Shown: positions 9,278 to 19,387, counted from the stretch's first letter. The stretch is 64,000 nucleotides of DNA from Bifidobacterium amazonense (GCF_018555435.2 NZ_JAFEJT020000001.1:62001-126000); one strand, 5' to 3'. The notes: generated from the letters alone by a model not told the origin. Numbers and translations: made by a program.

Positions 9278-10549
9278 ATGAAGGGAACCATCAAGAAGGC
9301 CGTGGCACTCGGCGCGGCGATCGCCATGATGGGCGGTCTGGCCGCCTGCGGCACCAGCTCGTCGAGCGGTACCACCGAGCTGAAGTTCCAGACCTGGAAC
9401 CTCAAGAACGAGAAGTTCACCTCCTACTTCGAGGATCTCATCGCCCAGTTCGAGAAGGACAACCCGGGCGTCAAGATCAAGTGGGTCGACCAGCCGGCCG
9501 ACAACTACGAGGACAAGCTGTCCACCGACGCCGCCGCGGGCGAGCTGCCCGACGTGGTCGACATGGGCCCGGAGCCGGCCTACACGCTGGCCAAGGCCGG
9601 CGTGCTGCTCAACCTCGCCGACGCCGCCCCGGAGGCCGAGAAGGACTTCCTGCCGGCCGCCTGGTCCGCCGCCACCTTCAAGGGCACTGACCTCGAGGAG
9701 GGCACCTACGGCTTCCCGTGGTACCTCAACTCCGGCCCGACCTTCTACAACAAGGCCGTGCTGTCCGAATGCGGCATCACCGTCGACCCGAACGACCCGC
9801 CGACCAAGCAGGACGACATCTTCGCGATGGCCGACACCTTCGGCAAGAACTGCGGCGGCAAGTACGCGCTGACCTCCGGCATCCCGTCCATCCAGGACTT
9901 CGGCATGTACGGCGTGCAGCTCATGAACGACGACCGCACCGAGTTCACGTTCAACAACGCCAAGGGCGTCGAGTTCGTCCAGCACTACATCGACATGTAC
10001 AACGCGGGCGCCTTCACCGACGACATGCTCAACAGCTCCACCTCCGGCGAGTCCAAGAGCTTCAACGGCGGCTCCCAGGCGTTCATGAACGGCAACGCGT
10101 ACAGCGTCGACGACATCCGCAAGAACGCGCCGAAGGTGTTCGAGAACCTCGCCATCACCGACTTCATCGCCAACACCAAGCCGAACATGTTCATGGAGAT
10201 GCTCACCGTGAACGCCACCAGCAAGCACCAGGACCTGGCCATCAAGTTCGCCCGCTTCGTGACCAACTCCGACAACCAGCTCGCGTTCGACAAGAAGGCC
10301 AACGTCTTCCCGTCCTCCACCGGCACCATCGACGACGACTTCTTCAACCCGTCCGACGACACGATGGACGCCGAGGCCATGCGCATGTCCGCCGACCAGA
10401 TCCGCAACGGCGAGATCTGGGGTCCGCCGCAGTTCACCTCCGCCTGCTCCACCATGCTGCGCGAGGAGATCGCCCAGGCGCTGCAGGGCAAGATCACCGC
10501 GAAGGAAGCCCTCGACGCGACCGTCAAGTACTGCAACGAGCGCATCTAA
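9278..10549 (+). CDS. ABC transporter solute-binding lipoprotein (N-glycan oligosaccharides)
   Basis: A 423-residue extracellular family 1 sugar-binding lipoprotein. The signal peptide ends in the lipobox GLAAC with Cys24 as the lipid anchor, followed by a Ser/Gly linker and the binding fold. AAAAAGGAG precedes the ATG. It is followed by two permease genes but no ATPase, so it probably borrows a shared MsmK-type ATPase encoded elsewhere, as is usual for bifidobacterial sugar importers. Its place between GH38 genes and the GH5_18, GH31 and GH85 genes makes it the likely receptor for high-mannose N-glycan chains released by GH85. Family certain, ligand inferred from context. Confidence 0.92.
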   Translation: MKGTIKKAVALGAAIAMMGGLAACGTSSSSGTTELKFQTWNLKNEKFTSYFEDLIAQFEKDNPGVKIKWVDQPADNYEDKLSTDAAAGELPDVVDMGPEPAYTLAKAGVLLNLADAAPEAEKDFLPAAWSAATFKGTDLEEGTYGFPWYLNSGPTFYNKAVLSECGITVDPNDPPTKQDDIFAMADTFGKNCGGKYALTSGIPSIQDFGMYGVQLMNDDRTEFTFNNAKGVEFVQHYIDMYNAGAFTDDMLNSSTSGESKSFNGGSQAFMNGNAYSVDDIRKNAPKVFENLAITDFIANTKPNMFMEMLTVNATSKHQDLAIKFARFVTNSDNQLAFDKKANVFPSSTGTIDDDFFNPSDDTMDAEAMRMSADQIRNGEIWGPPQFTSACSTMLREEIAQALQGKITAKEALDATVKYCNERI

Positions 10550-10580
10550 GCGATCAGCGAATCCGTAAGGAACCCCCATC

Positions 10581-11513
10581 ATGGCAAAGACCAAGACCAA
10601 GAAGCGCGGCGGCGACGCCGCCGCGCAGGGGGTCGATCCCCGCTCCAGCGGCCGCATCGTCCCCTGGCTGTTCGTCCTCCCCCCGATCCTGTGGATCTGC
10701 ACCTTCTCGCTGATCCCGTTCTTCAACACGATCCGCCTGTCCTTCACCGACTCCACGCTGCTCAAGCCCGGCAAGTTCGTCGGCCTTGAGAACTACGTGA
10801 ACATGTTCACCGACCGGCGCTTCCAGACCGCGTTCTTCAACTCGTCGCTGTACGTGGTGTGCATCGTCCCGTTCATGGTGATCCTGCCGCTCATGCTCGC
10901 CGCGCTCGTCGCCGAGAAGACCCGCATCATGAACTTCTTCCGCACCGCCTTCTACACGCCGGTCATCATGTCCAGCGTCGTCGTCGGCCTCCTGTGGACC
11001 AACATCCTCGACAAGGACGGCCTGCTCAACGGCACGTTCAAGGCCCTCAAGTGGATCAGCACCCCGATCCCGTTCCTCACCGACCGCTGGCTGCTGCTGT
11101 TCAGCGCCATGGCCGTGACCATCTGGAGCGGCCTCGGCTACTACATGCTCATCTACTTGGCCAACATCGCCAACATCGACGGCACCCTGTACGAGGCCGC
11201 CTCGATCGACGGATGCGGCGGCATCCGCCAGTTCTTCCACGTGACCCTTCCCGGCTGCCGCGTGACGATGATCCTCGTCATGCTCCTGAGCTCCATGTCC
11301 GCGTTCCGCGTCTTCGGCGAGATCTACATGCTCTCCGGCGGCTCGGGCGGCGTGGGCGGCGCCGACCTGACGATGACCATGCTCATCAAGCAGGAAGGCA
11401 CCGGCATCAACGCCCGCACCGGCTACTCCGGCGCACTCGGCATGGTCATGTTCGTGGTGCTCGGCTGCATCATCGGCATCGAATGGATCGTCCAGCGTAG
11501 GAGCGAAGACTGA
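10581..11513 (+). CDS. Sugar ABC transporter permease (MalF/UgpA type)
   Basis: A 310-residue inner-membrane permease. A basic Lys/Arg-rich N-terminus precedes the first membrane segment (PWLFVLPPILWICTFSLIPF), and about six membrane helices follow. The EAA-type loop reads YEAASIDGCGGIRQFFHVTLP near residues 205-230 and would dock the ATPase. AAGGAA precedes the ATG, 31 bases after the binding-protein stop. The stop codon overlaps the start of the next permease by one base, so the two are translationally coupled and form the heterodimeric channel. Confidence 0.92.
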   Translation: MAKTKTKKRGGDAAAQGVDPRSSGRIVPWLFVLPPILWICTFSLIPFFNTIRLSFTDSTLLKPGKFVGLENYVNMFTDRRFQTAFFNSSLYVVCIVPFMVILPLMLAALVAEKTRIMNFFRTAFYTPVIMSSVVVGLLWTNILDKDGLLNGTFKALKWISTPIPFLTDRWLLLFSAMAVTIWSGLGYYMLIYLANIANIDGTLYEAASIDGCGGIRQFFHVTLPGCRVTMILVMLLSSMSAFRVFGEIYMLSGGSGGVGGADLTMTMLIKQEGTGINARTGYSGALGMVMFVVLGCIIGIEWIVQRRSED

Positions 11514-12367
11514 TGGCACGCGCAACGGTTATGGAAAACAAGTACAACCACGTCACCCCCGGCAAGGTCGTGCGCATCGTCGTGCTCATCGCCCTGCTGC
11601 TCTTCCTCGCGGCGCCGCTGCTGTGGCAGATCTCGCTCGCGTTCAAGGGCCCCAAGGACGACATGTACGCCGCGCCGTACCTGATCCCCGTCGACCCGAC
11701 CATCGACAACTTCATCCAGGTGTTCAACCGCCTGCCGATCCTGTTCTACGTGTGCAACACGCTGATCGTGGCGGCCCTGAACATCGGCGGCAACATCATC
11801 TCCGGATGCTTCGCCGGCTACTCGCTGGCCCTCCTGCGCTTCAAGGGCAAGGGCCTGGTCATCGGCCTGCTGTTCCTGTCGATGCTGGTGCCCGGCGAGA
11901 CGATCCTCATCTCGCAGTTCCTCATCATCCGCAACCTGCAGCTGCAGAACAACCTGATCGGCGTGGCCCTGCCGGGTCTGGTCAGCTCCATGAACATCCT
12001 CCTGTTCATGAACGCGTTCAACGCGATCCCGCGCGAGATGATCGAGGCGGCCGAGGTGGACGGCGCGAACATCTGGCAGCGCTTCTGGCGCATCTGCGTC
12101 CCGCAGGTCAAGGGCACGATGGCGCTCGTCGGCATCTTCTCCTTCATGGGCTCGTGGAACGACTTCCTCTGGCCGCTGATCGTGCTCACCGACGACTCGC
12201 ACTACACGCTCACGCTCGGCATGAGCCGCCTGCAGGGCACCTTCGTGTCCGACCCGCGCGTCGTCGCCGCCGGCACCATCGTCGCCCTCATCCCGATCAT
12301 GATCTTCTTCCTGGTCTTCCAGCGCTACATCTTCAACGGCCTGGAAGCCGGATCGGTCAAGGAGTAA
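11513..12367 (+). CDS. Sugar ABC transporter permease (MalG/UgpE type)
   Basis: A 284-residue partner permease with about six membrane helices starting at LLLFLAAPLLWQISLAF. The EAA loop contains IEAAEVDGANIWQRFWRICVPQ near residues 180-200. The start is fixed by the TGATG overlap with the upstream permease stop. It forms the membrane channel with that protein. The next gene, a GH5_18 glycosidase, begins 12 bases after its stop, so importer and downstream enzymes are very likely one transcript. Confidence 0.92.
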   Translation: MARATVMENKYNHVTPGKVVRIVVLIALLLFLAAPLLWQISLAFKGPKDDMYAAPYLIPVDPTIDNFIQVFNRLPILFYVCNTLIVAALNIGGNIISGCFAGYSLALLRFKGKGLVIGLLFLSMLVPGETILISQFLIIRNLQLQNNLIGVALPGLVSSMNILLFMNAFNAIPREMIEAAEVDGANIWQRFWRICVPQVKGTMALVGIFSFMGSWNDFLWPLIVLTDDSHYTLTLGMSRLQGTFVSDPRVVAAGTIVALIPIMIFFLVFQRYIFNGLEAGSVKE

Positions 12368-12379
12368 CCGGAGACCACC

Positions 12380-13675
12380 ATGAAATTCGGAGTCAACTAC
12401 ACGCCCTCCGGCGAATGGTTCTACTCGTGGCTCAACCCCGACTGGACCGCGATCCGCCGCGACCTGACGCAGATCGCCGACCTCGGCGCCGACCATGTGC
12501 GCGTCTTCCCGCTGTGGACCCTGCTGCAGCCGAACCGCACGTGGATCAGCCCCAAGGCCATCGCCGACCTGCGCCGCATGGTCGAGATCGGCGGCGAAGC
12601 CGGACTCGACGTCTACGTGGACGTCATCCAGGGACACCTGTCGAGCTTCGACTTCGTGCCCTCCTGGCTCGTCTCCTGGCACGACGCGAGCATGTTCGCC
12701 GACGAGCCGGCCATCGAGGCACAGTGCGACCTCGTCAAGGCGATCTACGACGCGCTCGCCGACGTCAAGGCGTTCGCCGGGCTCACGCTCGGCAACGAGT
12801 GCAACCAGTTCACCGACCGCACGCATCCGCGCCGCATGTTCGCCACGCCCGACCAGATCGGCGCATGGCTCGACCGGCTCATCGGCTCGGTCGAAAACCG
12901 CGCCCACGAGGACGGCCGCGTGATCCTGCACAGCGAGAACGACGCCGTCTGGTACATGGACGGCCACGCGTTCCGCCCGCAGTACGCCTCGCGCAAGGGC
13001 GACATCACCACCGTGCACTCGTGGGTGTTCAACGGCACCGGCCAGCATTACGGCCCGATGTCGCTGGAAAGCACGCACCACGCCGCATGGCTCGTCGAAC
13101 TGTCGAAGGCGTTCGCCTCGGACCCGCACCGTCCGGTGTGGGTGCAGGAGATCGGCGCCCCCGGCAACGTGGTCGCCCCCGAGGATGCGCCCGCATTCTG
13201 CCGCGAATCGATCGAGGCCATCGAGGATTGCCCGGACGTGTACGGCATCACCTGGTGGTGCTCGCACCGCATCCCGAAGACGTTCTCGGACTTCCCGTTC
13301 TTCGAGCACGAACTCGGCCTGTTCGACGTGGACGGCACGCTCACCGACGTGGGGGAGGCGTTCCGCGACGCCATCCGCTCCGCGAAGGAGGCTGCACCGG
13401 CCCCTGCGCCGCGCACCACGGCCATCGCCGTCCCCGTCGACGGGCAGGGCGACCCGACCCTGCGCGCCGCGCTCGCCCCGGCCGGATCCGTGTTCGAGGC
13501 GTGGATGGGCTTGACCCGACAGGGTGAACGCCCGTGTCTGATCACGTCCGCGGACGCCGCCGATCCAGCCAAGCTCGCCGCACGCGGCATCACGCGCGTC
13601 GAGCAGGTCGAAGCCGTCGCCGGCAACGCGTACAGCGCGGTCTCCGACCCGGCGTTCGCCGACAAGGGCGAATAG
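12380..13675 (+). CDS. GH5_18 beta-mannosidase
   Basis: A 431-residue cytosolic glycoside hydrolase of GH5 subfamily 18. Members from Bifidobacterium longum are known to hydrolyse Man-beta-1,4-GlcNAc, the core disaccharide left after GH85 and alpha-mannosidase action. The fold begins FGVNYTPSGEWFYSWLNPDW. The acid/base is predicted at Glu140 in LTLGNECNQF and the nucleophile at Glu257 in VWVQEIGAP, the two ends of GH5 strands 4 and 7. No signal peptide, so the substrate must be imported. GGAGACCACC precedes the ATG. Its product GlcNAc would enter the nagB/nagA pathway encoded from 40312. The C-terminal 100 residues form a probable beta domain of unknown role. Confidence 0.88.
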   Translation: MKFGVNYTPSGEWFYSWLNPDWTAIRRDLTQIADLGADHVRVFPLWTLLQPNRTWISPKAIADLRRMVEIGGEAGLDVYVDVIQGHLSSFDFVPSWLVSWHDASMFADEPAIEAQCDLVKAIYDALADVKAFAGLTLGNECNQFTDRTHPRRMFATPDQIGAWLDRLIGSVENRAHEDGRVILHSENDAVWYMDGHAFRPQYASRKGDITTVHSWVFNGTGQHYGPMSLESTHHAAWLVELSKAFASDPHRPVWVQEIGAPGNVVAPEDAPAFCRESIEAIEDCPDVYGITWWCSHRIPKTFSDFPFFEHELGLFDVDGTLTDVGEAFRDAIRSAKEAAPAPAPRTTAIAVPVDGQGDPTLRAALAPAGSVFEAWMGLTRQGERPCLITSADAADPAKLAARGITRVEQVEAVAGNAYSAVSDPAFADKGE

Positions 13676-13788
13676 GCGACGCGACGAGGCGAGGGACCCC
13701 CGCGAGGGACAATGGGTGTGCGGCACTGCCCGCACGCCCGCCCCGGACGGTGGGCCACACACCAATCCAAGCAAGAAAGGCGGTCGTC

Positions 13789-16305
13789 ATGGTCGACGCA
13801 ACGCGGTTCACAGCCGAATCGAAGGCGGGCAACCCCCGCATGAACCCCCAATGCGTCGTCCAGGGCGACCGCTGGCGCATCGGCATCCTCACCGACTCGC
13901 TGGTGCGTCTCGAATGGTCCGACAGCGGCGACTTCGTCGACGATCGCACGCAGACCGTCGTCAACCGCGACTTCGGCGGCGTGCCGCACTTCGACGTGCG
14001 CCGCGACGCCGACGGCTGGATCGACATCGAAACCGACCACCTGCGCATCCAGTACAACGGCGAGCCGTTCAGCGCGGAAGGCCTCGCGATCACCGTCAAG
14101 GACTCGCCCTCGCAGCACAGCACATGGCGCTACGGCGACGCGCAGTCCGCCAACCGCGGCGGCACCACGCGCACGCTCGACCAGGTCGACGGCCCCACGC
14201 CGCTCGAACCGGGCCTCCTGTCCGGCGACGGCTGGGCGATCATCGACGACTCGGCCGACAATCTCGTGCGCGACATGCCGCAGGTGGGCGGCCGGACCAA
14301 TCCGTTCGGCGAATGGGTCGCCGCCAAGCCGCACGCCACGCACGACCTGTACGTCTTCGGATACGCGGGCCGCATCCGCGAGGCGCTGCACGACTACTAC
14401 CGGCTCACCGGCCCGGTGCCGCTGCTGCCGCGGTGGGCGTTCGGCAACTGGTGGAGCCGCTACCACCGCTATTCGGACGGCGAATACCGCACGCTCGTCG
14501 AACGCTTCGAACGCGAGGGCATCCCGTTCACCGTCGCCGTGATCGACATGGACTGGCACGTCACCGACGTGGACCCGAAATACGGCTCCGGCTGGACCGG
14601 CTTCACCTGGAACCGCGACCTGTTCGCCGATCCGGCCGGATTCCTCGGCTGGCTGCACGACCACGGCATGCGCACCACACTCAACCTGCACCCGCGCGAC
14701 GGCATCCGCGCGTTCGAGGAATCCTACGGACGCGTCTGCAAGGCGCTCGGCAAGGACCCGAAGCAGGGCAGCGCCGTCGAATTCGACGCGGCCGACCCGG
14801 CGTTCATGAACGCCTACTTCGAGCAGGTGCTCCACCCGCTCGAGGACGAAGGCGTCGACTTCTGGTGGATCGACTGGCAGCAGGACGGCGTCACGCGCGT
14901 CAAGGGCCTCGACCCGCTGTGGATGCTCAACCATCTGCACTATCTCGACTCGGCCCGCCGCGGCGAACGGCCGATCACCTTCTCCCGCTACTCCGGGTAC
15001 GGCTCGCACCGCTATCCGGTCGGCTTCTCCGGCGACACGGTCGTCACATGGGAATCGCTCAAATTCCAGCCGTACTTCACCGCCATGGCCTCCAACATCG
15101 GCTACGGCTGGTGGAGTCACGACATCGGCGGCCACATGTTCGGCTACCGCGACGAGGAGCTCGAGGCCCGCTGGTACCAGCTCGGCACGTTCAGCCCGAT
15201 CAACCGCCTGCATTCGACCGACTCGCCGTTCAACGGCAAGGAGCCGTGGAACTTCCACGCCGAAACGCGCGCGGCCATGACGGACGCGCTCAGGTTGCGC
15301 CACCGGCTCATCCCGTACCTGTATGCGATGAACCACCGCGCCGCCGTCGACGGCGAACCGCTCGTCGAACCCATGTACTGGGAGTATTCGGGCGGCAACG
15401 TGCCCACCGAATTCCGTTTCGGCACCGAGCTCATCGTCTCGCCGATCCTCGAGGCCGGCAGCTGCGAGACGCAGCGCGCCAAGGCCGACGTGTGGTTCCC
15501 GCACGGCGACTGGTTCGACTTCTTCGACGGGCGTCATTACGCGTCACGGCCGGAAAGCGGCCGCACGATGCAGGCCTGGCGCGGCATCGACCGGATGCCC
15601 GTGTTCGCCAAGGCCGGCGGCATCGTGCCGATGCAGCGGCTCGCCGACGACGCGGCGGACGGTCCGGTCAACTCGACCGACAATCCGGCCGCGCTTGACG
15701 TGCTCGTCTTCCCCGGAACGGACGGCTCGTTCGCGCTGTGGGAGGACGACGGCGGCGTCGACGAACGCAATCACTGGACGCGCACCGATCTCACGTTCGA
15801 TTGGACGCACGGCACGTTCACCGTCGCCGCGGCGGCGGGGGAGCGCCTCGCGATCCCCGCACGTCGATCGTGGCGCATCGTCTTCCGCGGCGTCGCCGAT
15901 CCGGCCGCCGATCGCACGCACGACCTGTCCGGCATCGTCACCGCGACGGTCGACGGCCGTACGGTCGACTGCGACGCGACGTACGACGAGTCGACGCTCA
16001 GCCTGACCGTCGACGTCGCCGACGTGCCGATCACGGACGACCTGTGCGTGAGCGTCGCCGGAGGACTCGCGATCGCGCCGCAGCCGACCGAACGCGACGC
16101 GTTCGCCGTGCTGCGCGACGCGCAGATGCTCTACTTCACCAAGGAACGCGCGTGGGATCTCGTGCGGCGCGAGGGCGCGAACGCGCTCGCCTCGCTGCAC
16201 ACGCTCGAAATGCCCGCGGGCGACTACGGGGAACCGCAATGGTTCTCCTCGCACATGCCGCAAAGCGTCGTCGAGGCGCTCGCGGAAGTGCTGCTGCGCG
16301 GCTGA
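13789..16305 (+). CDS. GH31 glycosidase
   Basis: An 838-residue cytosolic GH31 enzyme. The ATG at 13789 was chosen for GAAAGG at suitable distance; the frame is open upstream but crosses the preceding gene's end. An N-terminal beta domain is followed by the barrel with nucleophile Asp362 in FWWIDWQQDG and acid/base Asp416 in GFSGDTVVTW, then C-terminal beta domains. GH31 enzymes are mostly alpha-glucosidases or alpha-xylosidases. In this operon a plausible task is removal of the terminal alpha-glucose found on incompletely trimmed Glc1-3Man9GlcNAc2 glycans, but this is inference from context. The gene lies 113 bases after GH5_18 and 136 bases before GH85. Confidence 0.88.
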   Translation: MVDATRFTAESKAGNPRMNPQCVVQGDRWRIGILTDSLVRLEWSDSGDFVDDRTQTVVNRDFGGVPHFDVRRDADGWIDIETDHLRIQYNGEPFSAEGLAITVKDSPSQHSTWRYGDAQSANRGGTTRTLDQVDGPTPLEPGLLSGDGWAIIDDSADNLVRDMPQVGGRTNPFGEWVAAKPHATHDLYVFGYAGRIREALHDYYRLTGPVPLLPRWAFGNWWSRYHRYSDGEYRTLVERFEREGIPFTVAVIDMDWHVTDVDPKYGSGWTGFTWNRDLFADPAGFLGWLHDHGMRTTLNLHPRDGIRAFEESYGRVCKALGKDPKQGSAVEFDAADPAFMNAYFEQVLHPLEDEGVDFWWIDWQQDGVTRVKGLDPLWMLNHLHYLDSARRGERPITFSRYSGYGSHRYPVGFSGDTVVTWESLKFQPYFTAMASNIGYGWWSHDIGGHMFGYRDEELEARWYQLGTFSPINRLHSTDSPFNGKEPWNFHAETRAAMTDALRLRHRLIPYLYAMNHRAAVDGEPLVEPMYWEYSGGNVPTEFRFGTELIVSPILEAGSCETQRAKADVWFPHGDWFDFFDGRHYASRPESGRTMQAWRGIDRMPVFAKAGGIVPMQRLADDAADGPVNSTDNPAALDVLVFPGTDGSFALWEDDGGVDERNHWTRTDLTFDWTHGTFTVAAAAGERLAIPARRSWRIVFRGVADPAADRTHDLSGIVTATVDGRTVDCDATYDESTLSLTVDVADVPITDDLCVSVAGGLAIAPQPTERDAFAVLRDAQMLYFTKERAWDLVRREGANALASLHTLEMPAGDYGEPQWFSSHMPQSVVEALAEVLLRG

Positions 16306-16441
16306 ACCAATCTCCGTTTTTCCCTCCGACAGCCGGCCCATGCGGCCGGTCGGGCGCAAGCATGCCCAAAAACCGGGCGATGGCCCGTGAACCCCCAGAT
16401 GTGCCGGCGCAAGGCAGAGCCGGCGACAGGAAAGGAAACCG

Positions 16442-19255
16442 ATGAACAAGAAGACACTGATGTCCGTGTCGCGCCGATTCATGGCGGCGGCGCTGACCGG
16501 CGCGATGCTCGCATCGATGGCGGCGTGCACGGCCACCGGCGGCGCATCGGCCGTGAAGTACACGGTCACGCCCGAAAACGAGAACGAGGAGCTGATCCTC
16601 AAGAACCAGCCGGAATCCTCCTACTGGTTCCCCGAAAGCCTGCTCGAATGGAACGCCAAGGACGATCCGGACCTCGCGTACAACGTGAGCACCGTGCCGC
16701 TCGCCAAGCGCGTCGACAAGAAGGACCTCAAGGCCGTCAACGACACGCAGAACGCCGACACCAAGGTGATGGCCATCTCCATCATGAACTCGTCCACGTC
16801 GGGCAATGCGCCGCACGGCCTGAACAACGCGAACGCCAACACGTTCTCCTACTGGCAGTACGTCGACGAGCTCGTCTACTGGGGCGGCTCGTCCGGCGAG
16901 GGCATCATCGTGCCGCCCAGCCCGGACGTCACCGACATGGCGCACACCAACGGCGTGCCCGTGCTCGGCACCGTGTTCTTCCCGCAGAACGTCTCCGGCG
17001 GCAAGGTCGAATGGCTCGACCAGACCCTCCAGCAGAACGAGGACGGCTCCTTCCCGGTGGCCGACAAGCTCATCGAGGTCGCCAAGACCTACGGCTTCGA
17101 CGGCTGGTTCATCAACCAGGAGACCGAGGGCGAGAACGAGACCTCGCTCGGCGCCGAATATGCGACCAAGATGCAGGCGTTCATCAAGTACATGAAGGAG
17201 AAGGCGTCCGACCTGCGCGTCGTCTACTACGACTCGATGACCAAGGACGGCACGATCGACTGGCAGAACGCGCTGACCGACGAGAACAAGATGTTCATGA
17301 CCGACGGCTCGAACCAGGTCGCCGACGAGATGTTCCTCAACTTCTGGTGGACCGAGGACGAGCTCGCGGACAAGAACCTGCTCGAGGCGTCCGCCGACAA
17401 GGCCAAGGAGATCGGCGTCGACCCGTACTCGCTGTACGCGGGCGTCGACGTGCAAGCCAACGGCTACGACACGCCGATCAAGTGGGACCTGTTCGCCGGC
17501 TCCGACGGCACGACCCACACCTCGCTCGGCCTGTACTGCCCGAGCTGGACCTACTGGGCGGCCGGCAACCCGACCACGTTCCGCGCCAACGAAAGCCGCC
17601 TGTGGGTCAACAAGGCCGGAGATCCGAGCCAGAGCGAATCCTACGACGGCGACGAGTCGTGGCAGGGCGTGTCCAACTACGTCGTCGAGCAGTCCGCCGT
17701 CACATCGCTGCCGTTCGTCACCAACTTCAACAACGGCTCCGGCTACAGCTTCTTCCGCGACGGCGAGCAGATCTCCAAGATGGACTGGAACAACCGCTCC
17801 GTCTCCGACATCCAGCCCACCTACCGCTGGATCGTGACCGACGAGGGCGGCAACAAGACCAAGGCCGACTACTCCGACGCCGACGCATGGTACGGCGGCT
17901 CGTCGCTCAAGTTCTCCGGCGTGGCCAAGAAGGGCGGCACGACCAACGTGCGCCTGTATTCGGCCGACGTCAAGCTGGCCGACAAGACCGAACTGTCGAT
18001 GACGGCCAAGGCGAACGCGTCCACCGAACTCGACGCCGTGCTCACCTTCGCCGACGGCTCGAGCGAGACCGTCGCGCCGAAGTCGGACAAGAAGATCGGC
18101 GAGGACTGGACGACCGTCACGTACGACGTCGCCAAGTACGCCGGCAAGTCGCTGACCGGATTCGACATCGCGTACAAGAGCGACGAGGACAAGGCCGGCT
18201 ACCAGCTGCTCCTCGGCAACATCACGCTCAAGGACGGCGCCGAGCAGACCTCGGCCGGCAAGGTCACGTCGGTCAAGGTCGACGACAAGCAGTTCGACGA
18301 CGACGCGATCTACGCCGGCGTGCGCCTGTCGTGGAAGGCCGACGACGCGGCCGAGGCCTACGAGGTGTACAAGATCAACGAGGACAAGTCCCGCTCCTTC
18401 CTCGGCATCTCCAACGTCGACAACTTCTACGCCGCCTCGCTGACCCGCACCGGAGAGACGAACAACACCACGTTCGAGGTCGTGCCGGTCGACCGCTACG
18501 GCAACCAGGGCACGTCCGCCACGACCGACATGGAGTGGCCCGACAACAGCAAGCCGAAGGCCGCCGCCACCGCCTCGCGCACGCTGATCGGCGTGGGCGA
18601 CGAGGTCACGTTCACCTCCGCCAGCTCCAAGAACACCAAGAGCGTCTCGTGGTCGCTGCCCGGCTCCAGCCAGGAGCAGGCGACCGGCGACAAGGTCACC
18701 GTCACCTACGACAAGGAGGGCGTGTACGACGTCGAGATCACCGCGAAGAACGACAGCGGCGAGGCCACGACCAAGCTCGCCGGCGAGATCGTCGTCTCCT
18801 CGAAGATCAAGTCCGGCGCGGATCTGACGCTGCTGTCGCAGGGCAAGGCCACCGAGGCCGACGGCTTCACCAACGGCAACGAGAAGCCCGACTTCGCGGT
18901 CGACGGCGACACGTCCAAGAAGTGGTGCGTCACCGGCCCGGCCCCGCACGAGATCACGGTGGACCTCGGTGACGTCAAGACCGTCAGCCAGGTCGACATC
19001 GCCCACGCGCAGGCCGGCGGCGAGGACGCGAGCATGAACACGCAGGCGTACTCGATCGCCGTGAGCGAGGACGGCAAGGAGTTCACCACCGTGGCGACCG
19101 TCAAGGGCAACACCGCCGGCAACACGTCCGACGCGTTCGCCCCGGTCAACGCCCGCTACGTCAAGCTCGTCGTCGACAAGCCGACGCAGGGCAGCGACAC
19201 CGCGGCCCGCATCTACGAGATGCAGGTGCTCGGCGCGGACGGCGCGATCCTGTAG
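16442..19255 (+). CDS. GH85 endo-beta-N-acetylglucosaminidase lipoprotein
   Basis: A 937-residue surface enzyme that cuts the chitobiose core of N-glycans, releasing the glycan from glycoprotein. The signal peptide ends in the lipobox MAAC with Cys29 as lipid anchor. The GH85 barrel occupies roughly residues 60-420, with the catalytic pair Asn225 and Glu227 in GWFINQETEG (substrate-assisted mechanism). Beta domains follow, including a PKD-like segment near 705-790 and a C-terminal discoidin/CBM32-like domain near 795-935. There is no LPXTG motif or C-terminal membrane segment, so anchoring is by lipid only. AGGAAAGGAAACCG precedes the ATG. It supplies the substrate for the importer encoded at 9278-12367. 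Known relatives are EndoBB-type enzymes of bifidobacteria. Confidence 0.94.
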   Translation: MNKKTLMSVSRRFMAAALTGAMLASMAACTATGGASAVKYTVTPENENEELILKNQPESSYWFPESLLEWNAKDDPDLAYNVSTVPLAKRVDKKDLKAVNDTQNADTKVMAISIMNSSTSGNAPHGLNNANANTFSYWQYVDELVYWGGSSGEGIIVPPSPDVTDMAHTNGVPVLGTVFFPQNVSGGKVEWLDQTLQQNEDGSFPVADKLIEVAKTYGFDGWFINQETEGENETSLGAEYATKMQAFIKYMKEKASDLRVVYYDSMTKDGTIDWQNALTDENKMFMTDGSNQVADEMFLNFWWTEDELADKNLLEASADKAKEIGVDPYSLYAGVDVQANGYDTPIKWDLFAGSDGTTHTSLGLYCPSWTYWAAGNPTTFRANESRLWVNKAGDPSQSESYDGDESWQGVSNYVVEQSAVTSLPFVTNFNNGSGYSFFRDGEQISKMDWNNRSVSDIQPTYRWIVTDEGGNKTKADYSDADAWYGGSSLKFSGVAKKGGTTNVRLYSADVKLADKTELSMTAKANASTELDAVLTFADGSSETVAPKSDKKIGEDWTTVTYDVAKYAGKSLTGFDIAYKSDEDKAGYQLLLGNITLKDGAEQTSAGKVTSVKVDDKQFDDDAIYAGVRLSWKADDAAEAYEVYKINEDKSRSFLGISNVDNFYAASLTRTGETNNTTFEVVPVDRYGNQGTSATTDMEWPDNSKPKAAATASRTLIGVGDEVTFTSASSKNTKSVSWSLPGSSQEQATGDKVTVTYDKEGVYDVEITAKNDSGEATTKLAGEIVVSSKIKSGADLTLLSQGKATEADGFTNGNEKPDFAVDGDTSKKWCVTGPAPHEITVDLGDVKTVSQVDIAHAQAGGEDASMNTQAYSIAVSEDGKEFTTVATVKGNTAGNTSDAFAPVNARYVKLVVDKPTQGSDTAARIYEMQVLGADGAIL

Positions 19256-19281
19256 CGCGCCGACGGGCGTGTCCCGGACAT

Positions 19282-19320
19282 GATCCCGTGGGACGGACAT
19301 ACGGTCCGTCCCACGGGATC
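19282..19320 (+). terminator. Strong hairpin ending the N-glycan operon
   Basis: A perfect 17-bp stem (19282-19298 with 19304-19320, loop ATACG) lies 26 bases after the GH85 stop and before the lacI promoter. No T tract follows. Confidence 0.72.
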
Positions 19321-19365
19321 GTCCCATATGTTGTCAATGTGTCAACGATTGGCGCGGCGTTGCAC

Positions 19366-19387
19366 TATACTGAGATAAACCGGTTTA
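19366..19387 (+). promoter_or_regulatory. lacI promoter with self-operator
   Basis: A -10 TATACT (19366-19371) is followed after four bases by the perfect palindrome TAAACCGGTTTA (19376-19387), the same family as the operators at 5859, 5900 and 23402. Position just downstream of the -10 predicts autorepression by the LacI protein encoded next. No good -35 is seen. Confidence 0.7.

Noticed and set aside
16136-19327. Long minus-strand frame opposite GH85
   Set aside because: Antisense of a conserved lipoprotein gene, with low-complexity translation.
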